DNA of 47,742 bases from Lachnospiraceae bacterium (GTDB lineage Bacteria > Bacillota > Clostridia > Lachnospirales > Lachnospiraceae). Positions 44,393 to 47,742 of the stretch are shown here, one piece after another. The first letter of the stretch is position 1. The number at the start of each line of letters is the position of its first letter. Position numbers and translations under genes: made by a program. A model generated the notes under the pieces. That model searched no databases. It was not told the origin of the DNA and saw nothing but the letters and a program-made list of their open reading frames with translations. The stretch lies in contig JAGBMJ010000003.1 in the NCBI GenBank assembly GCA_017634975.1, positions 1 through 47,742 of the forward strand, written 5' to 3'.

Positions 44393-46975
44393 TTATGCCT
44401 TCACTGCTGCCAGCACATCGCCCTGTTTTTCGATCCGTATCGTATCGCCCTGCGAGATCTGTCCGGACAGGATCAGCTTCGCCGAGAGCGTCTCCACGGT
44501 TTTCTGAATATAGCGCTTTAACGGTCGTGCGCCGTAGATCGGATCGTATCCGTTCTCTACCACGAAAGCTTCCGCTTCCGGTGTCAGTTCCACAGACACT
44601 TCCTTATCCTCCAGCCGCGCGTTCAGCGACTTCATGATCAGGCTCACGATACCGCTGATATTTGCTTTGGTCAGCGGCTTAAAGAGAATGATCTCATCCA
44701 GACGGTTCAAAAACTCCGGCCGGAAATGATCCCGCAGCTGATCCATCGCATCCTCTTCCGCCTCCGGCGTGATATTGCCATCGGCATCAATGCCATCTAA
44801 CAGCGTCTGCGCACCAATGTTGGAAGTCATGATCAGGATCGTATTCTTAAAGTCCACGGTACGCCCCTGCGAATCCGTGATCCGCCCGTCATCCAGCACC
44901 TGCAGCAGGATGTTGAACACATCCGGATGCGCTTTTTCCACTTCATCAAAAAGTACTACCGAATACGGTTTGCGCCGTACTGCCTCGGTCAGCTGACCGC
45001 CCTCATCATAGCCTACATATCCCGGAGGCGCTCCGATCAGACGCGATACGGAATGCTTCTCCATGTACTCGCTCATATCGATACGCACCATATTGCTTTC
45101 ATCATCAAAGAGCGTATCCGCCAGCGATTTGGCGAGCTCCGTCTTACCTACACCGGTAGGCCCCAGGAACAGGAACGAGCCGATCGGCTTGCCCGGATCC
45201 TTGATCCCGGCCTTGGAACGGATGATGGCCTCGCTTACCTTGGTCACCGCTTCGTCCTGTCCGATCACACGCTTGTGCAGTTCCTCGTCCAGATGCAGCG
45301 TCTTGTTGCGCTCACTCTCATTCAGCTTGCTTACCGGGATGCCGGTCCAGCGGGAGATGATCCGCGCGATCTCTTCCTCCGATACATTTTCATGCACCAG
45401 ACGGTTCTCCTTCTTTCCTGCCGTCTCTTCCTCGATCTCCAGCTGTTTCTTCAGATCCGGCAGTCTGCCGTAGGACAGCTCTCCGGCTCTTTCATAATTG
45501 CCCTCCCGCTGCGCGATCTGGATCTCGTTATTGACCGCCTCGATCTCCTCACGGATCTTGGACACTTTATCGACCGCCGATTTTTCATTCTCCCACTGTG
45601 CCTTGGCCGATTCGAATTTTTCCTTCTCCTCCGCCAGTTCCTTCGACAGATCCTCCAGCCGGTCGCGGCTTAAGTTATCATCTTCCTTCTTAAGTGCGGC
45701 CACCTCGATCTCCATCTGCATGATACGCCTCTGTGCTTCATCCAATTCGGTCGGCATAGTATCCAGCTCGGTCTTGATCAGCGCACAGGCCTCATCCACC
45801 AGGTCGATTGCCTTATCCGGCAGGAAACGGTCACTGATATAACGGTTGGAAAGCACCGCCGCACTCACCAATGCGTTATCCAGGATCTTTACGCCGTGGT
45901 ACACTTCATAACGTTCTTTCAGGCCACGCAGGATGGAGATCGTATCCTCCACCGTCGGCTCATCCACCATTACCGGCTGGAAACGACGCTCCAGCGCCGG
46001 ATCCTTTTCAATATATTTGCGGTACTCGTCCAGGGTGGTTGCACCGATGCAGTGCAGCTCGCCTCTTGCCAGCATAGGTTTTAACATATTGCCGGCATCC
46101 ATCGCACCGTCGGTTTTGCCTGCGCCCACGATGGTGTGCAGCTCATCGATAAACAGAATGATCTGCCCTTCGGATTTTTTCACTTCCTCCAATACCGCTT
46201 TCAGACGCTCTTCAAACTCACCACGGTATTTAGCCCCGGCGACCAGAGCCCCCATATCCAGCGAAAACAGTTTCTTGTCTTTCAGACCTCCCGGTACGTC
46301 GCCGCGCACGATACGCTGCGCCAGCCCTTCTACAACGGCCGTCTTACCGACACCCGGTTCACCGATCAGCACCGGATTGTTCTTGGTCTTTCGGGACAGG
46401 ATACGGATCACGTTACGGATCTCGGCATCACGTCCGATCACCGGATCCAGCTTCTGCTGCCGCGCGCGCTCCACCAGGTCAAAACCGTATTTTGTCAGGG
46501 TATCATAGGTCGCTTCCGGATTGTCTGTGGTCACCCGCTGGTTGCCGCGCACCGTTGCCAGCGCCGCCAGGAAGCGCTCTCTGGTAAAACCGTACTCGGT
46601 AAACAACGCTTTGATCTCACGATTCGGGAAGCGGATCATGGAAAGCATCAGATGTTCCACGGAAACATAATCGTCCCCCATCGCCTTTGCTTCGTCTTCC
46701 GCACTGATCAGCACTTTATTCAGATCCGGCCCGATCCGCAGATCACCGCCCTGTACCTTCACACGCTTTTCCAGCGCCTGCTTTGTACGCTCCACGAAAT
46801 GCTCGGTGTTGATCTCCATCTTCTCCACGAGCTTCAGGATCAGGGAATCCTGCAGCTGCAGCAGGGCATACAGTAGATGCTCCTGCTCGATCTCCTGATT
46901 GCCGTACTCCACGGCCAGTTTCTCACAATCCTGCACCGCCTGTACGGAATTCTGCGTAAATTTCTGAATATTCAT
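44393..46975 (-). CDS. clpB: ATP-dependent disaggregase ClpB
   Basis: 860 residues. Clp N-domain 1-145; first AAA module with [18 protein letters not shown] and [16 protein letters not shown]; the long coiled-coil middle domain about 400-525 that distinguishes ClpB from other Clp ATPases; second AAA module with [18 protein letters not shown] and [21 protein letters not shown]. There is no ClpP-binding IGF loop visible, as expected. It rescues heat-aggregated proteins with DnaK. Transcribed from a promoter under a perfect CIRCE, so HrcA repression is expected. Confidence 0.97.
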   Translation of the reverse strand: MNIQKFTQNSVQAVQDCEKLAVEYGNQEIEQEHLLYALLQLQDSLILKLVEKMEINTEHFVERTKQALEKRVKVQGGDLRIGPDLNKVLISAEDEAKAMGDDYVSVEHLMLSMIRFPNREIKALFTEYGFTRERFLAALATVRGNQRVTTDNPEATYDTLTKYGFDLVERARQQKLDPVIGRDAEIRNVIRILSRKTKNNPVLIGEPGVGKTAVVEGLAQRIVRGDVPGGLKDKKLFSLDMGALVAGAKYRGEFEERLKAVLEEVKKSEGQIILFIDELHTIVGAGKTDGAMDAGNMLKPMLARGELHCIGATTLDEYRKYIEKDPALERRFQPVMVDEPTVEDTISILRGLKERYEVYHGVKILDNALVSAAVLSNRYISDRFLPDKAIDLVDEACALIKTELDTMPTELDEAQRRIMQMEIEVAALKKEDDNLSRDRLEDLSKELAEEKEKFESAKAQWENEKSAVDKVSKIREEIEAVNNEIQIAQREGNYERAGELSYGRLPDLKKQLEIEEETAGKKENRLVHENVSEEEIARIISRWTGIPVSKLNESERNKTLHLDEELHKRVIGQDEAVTKVSEAIIRSKAGIKDPGKPIGSFLFLGPTGVGKTELAKSLADTLFDDESNMVRIDMSEYMEKHSVSRLIGAPPGYVGYDEGGQLTEAVRRKPYSVVLFDEVEKAHPDVFNILLQVLDDGRITDSQGRTVDFKNTILIMTSNIGAQTLLDGIDADGNITPEAEEDAMDQLRDHFRPEFLNRLDEIILFKPLTKANISGIVSLIMKSLNARLEDKEVSVELTPEAEAFVVENGYDPIYGARPLKRYIQKTVETLSAKLILSGQISQGDTIRIEKQGDVLAAVKA

Positions 46976-47035
46976 AAAGCTTCACCTCCCTTTTCAGCTC
47001 TATTATGCTTTTTCATAATCCCTCTGCATAGTAAA

Positions 47036-47075
47036 AGCGTAAGGTCTTGTTCCTTTCGGAACCTTTCCTTACGCT
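47036..47075 (-). promoter_or_regulatory. 5-prime stem-loop of the clpB transcript
   Basis: A nine-base outer stem AGCGTAAGG with CCTTACGCT and an inner GTTCC/GGAAC stem capped by a GAAA tetraloop on the transcript. It starts within a few bases of the predicted RNA start, a position typical of mRNA-stabilising or heat-sensing elements. Confidence 0.6.
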
Positions 47076-47078
47076 CTT

Positions 47079-47107
47079 ACTATACCACTCAGATTAGCAC
47101 TCGTCAA
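47079..47107 (-). promoter_or_regulatory. Promoter of clpB
   Basis: Minus strand: TTGACG, 17 bases, TATAGT. The -35 box lies inside the CIRCE operator, so bound HrcA would exclude sigma factor. Confidence 0.88.
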
Positions 47108-47120
47108 GAGAGAGTGCTAA
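47094..47120. promoter_or_regulatory. CIRCE element (HrcA operator)
   Basis: TTAGCACTC, nine bases, GAGTGCTAA: an exact match to the HrcA consensus with perfect arms. Confidence 0.97.
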
Positions 47121-47152
47121 CAATTCTGTTTTTCTTTCAAAATTCCCTTTAT

Positions 47153-47311
47153 TTACGGTACTTTCGGGAGTTTTGTTTCTTTGCTTTTTTCCGCACACTT
47201 CCTGCTTACCACAACAATATCTCCAATCCCCACGCCAAAAATATCTGCCAGGATCACGATATTATCTATGGCCGGGATAGCATCTCCCCTCATCCACTTG
47301 TAGATGGCCTG
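47153..47311 (-). pseudogene. C-terminal remnant of an XRE-type helix-turn-helix regulator
   Basis: The frame read from 47311 gives QAIYKWMRGDAIPAIDNIVI, then LADIFGVGIGDIVVV and a basic tail to a TAA at 47153-47155. This is the recognition-helix end of a typical Clostridia XRE regulator. A stop codon lies immediately before QAIY in this frame and the N-terminal half is missing, so the gene is broken at about 47312. What follows upstream is a fragment of an unrelated gene. Confidence 0.7.
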
Positions 47312-47327
47312 TTATCGGATTTTTCTG

Positions 47328-47540
47328 ATTCTTGTATTTTTCGGGTGCATTCTCCGGTAGCAAAACTTCGCAATGAACAAGATCCTCAGAATACTTCGGA
47401 TAATATGTCTGACCGTCATACTCGCAGTACATCTTCTCCCTGCTAATATATGAGGATTGCTCAACGGCAGAATGACCGCCCGTACATTTGGCACTCCTGC
47501 CACATATCTTGGCACGGGTGCTAATATTTTTAACTGTCAT
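47328..47540 (-). pseudogene. Truncated MobA/MobL-like relaxase, N-terminal 71 residues
   Basis: MTVKNISTRAKICGRSAKCT followed by GGHSAVEQSSYISREKM, EYDGQTYYP and EDLVHCEVLLPENAPEKYKN resembles the start of MobA/MobL relaxases (an AYRSGE-like helix, then H-x-E-hLLPPNAP). The expected WNAVE continuation and catalytic histidine cluster are absent; after residue 71 the frame runs into the XRE remnant and stops at 47262. The first residues differ from the usual MAIYH start, so assignment is moderate. It is a mobile-element scar. Confidence 0.55.
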
Positions 47541-47615
47541 GTCCGCACCTCACTTTCCACCTTAACGGCATACCAAAACATGGACGGACTGACAGGACAG
47601 ACTTTTCGCCTAGTG

Positions 47616-47740
47616 AAGCTCTGCTCTTTAGAGCTTTGCCAAGCGGAAAGTACACATAGGGGTAGGTGCGCAAGCACCGGAGGGGAAACGTAGTGTCCCC
47701 TCTTGGCTGCCCTCGGCAGACAACAGCTGTCCGCAGGACG
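47616..47740. other. Hairpin-dense region upstream of the relaxase fragment (candidate oriT)
   Basis: Five inverted repeats in 125 bases: 47616-47636 (7-base arms), 47665-47678 (5-base arms, GCAA loop), 47681-47701 (6-base arms), 47707-47719 (5-base arms) and GTCC/GGAC at 47730-47740. Relaxase genes commonly lie next to oriT inverted repeats. No nick consensus was recognised, and the window ends here. The stretch 47541-47615 shows nothing else. Confidence 0.4.
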
Positions 47741-47742
47741 CC

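Overview
The window looks like a chromosomal segment of a Gram-positive Clostridia (Bacillota), most likely a Lachnospiraceae. This is inferred from gene order and protein style: the S10-spc-alpha ribosomal cluster runs into ecfA1-ecfA2-ecfT-truA-rplM-rpsI, a KOW-domain gene sits between map and infA, S14 is the four-cysteine zinc type, adenylate kinase has a Cys4 LID, S4 lacks the zinc cysteines, and clpB carries a CIRCE operator. No database search was possible.

Layout, left to right. Positions 1-604: a YtrA-type GntR repressor and the start of an ABC transporter ATPase, behind a promoter with a near-consensus YtrA operator. Positions 624-26916: about 26 kb on the minus strand, read right to left: rpsJ to rplO (S10/spc), secY-adk-map-KOW-infA, then a new promoter and rpmJ-rpsM-rpsK-rpsD-rpoA-rplQ, a terminator, two accessory membrane genes (NAGPA-type phosphodiester glycosidase and a divergent Lgt-like protein), ecfA1-ecfA2-ecfT, an unrecognised 584-residue protein, truA, and rplM-rpsI behind their own promoter and leader. 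Several spacers are highly structured: the rpsJ leader, rpsJ-rplC, secY-adk, rpmJ-rpsM and the rplM leader. They are candidates for autoregulatory RNA elements.

Positions 27151-37087: mixed housekeeping and signalling. There is an rRNA-type methyltransferase, an orphan acidic protein, a diguanylate cyclase, a three-gene unit (membrane-anchored spermidine-synthase-like protein, polytopic membrane protein, hotdog thioesterase), a small alarmone synthetase paired with an OmpR-type regulator, a histidine kinase converging on them from a pepT transcription unit, and a small unknown protein.

Positions 37214-44307: a tight three-gene minus-strand operon that looks like a self-contained multistep phosphorelay. 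The first gene is REC-GGDEF-(degenerate module)-REC, the second a membrane hybrid kinase ending in HPt, the third a membrane hybrid kinase fused to a C-terminal DegV fatty-acid-binding domain. It joins receiver, phosphotransfer, cyclic-di-GMP output and lipid binding in one locus and is the best candidate here for an undescribed system.

Positions 44343-47120: clpB with terminator, 5-prime hairpin, promoter and a perfect CIRCE. Positions 47153-47742: the scar of a mobile element. The C-terminal end of an XRE-type regulator is joined to the N-terminal end of a MobA/MobL-like relaxase, followed by a hairpin-dense stretch resembling an oriT region.
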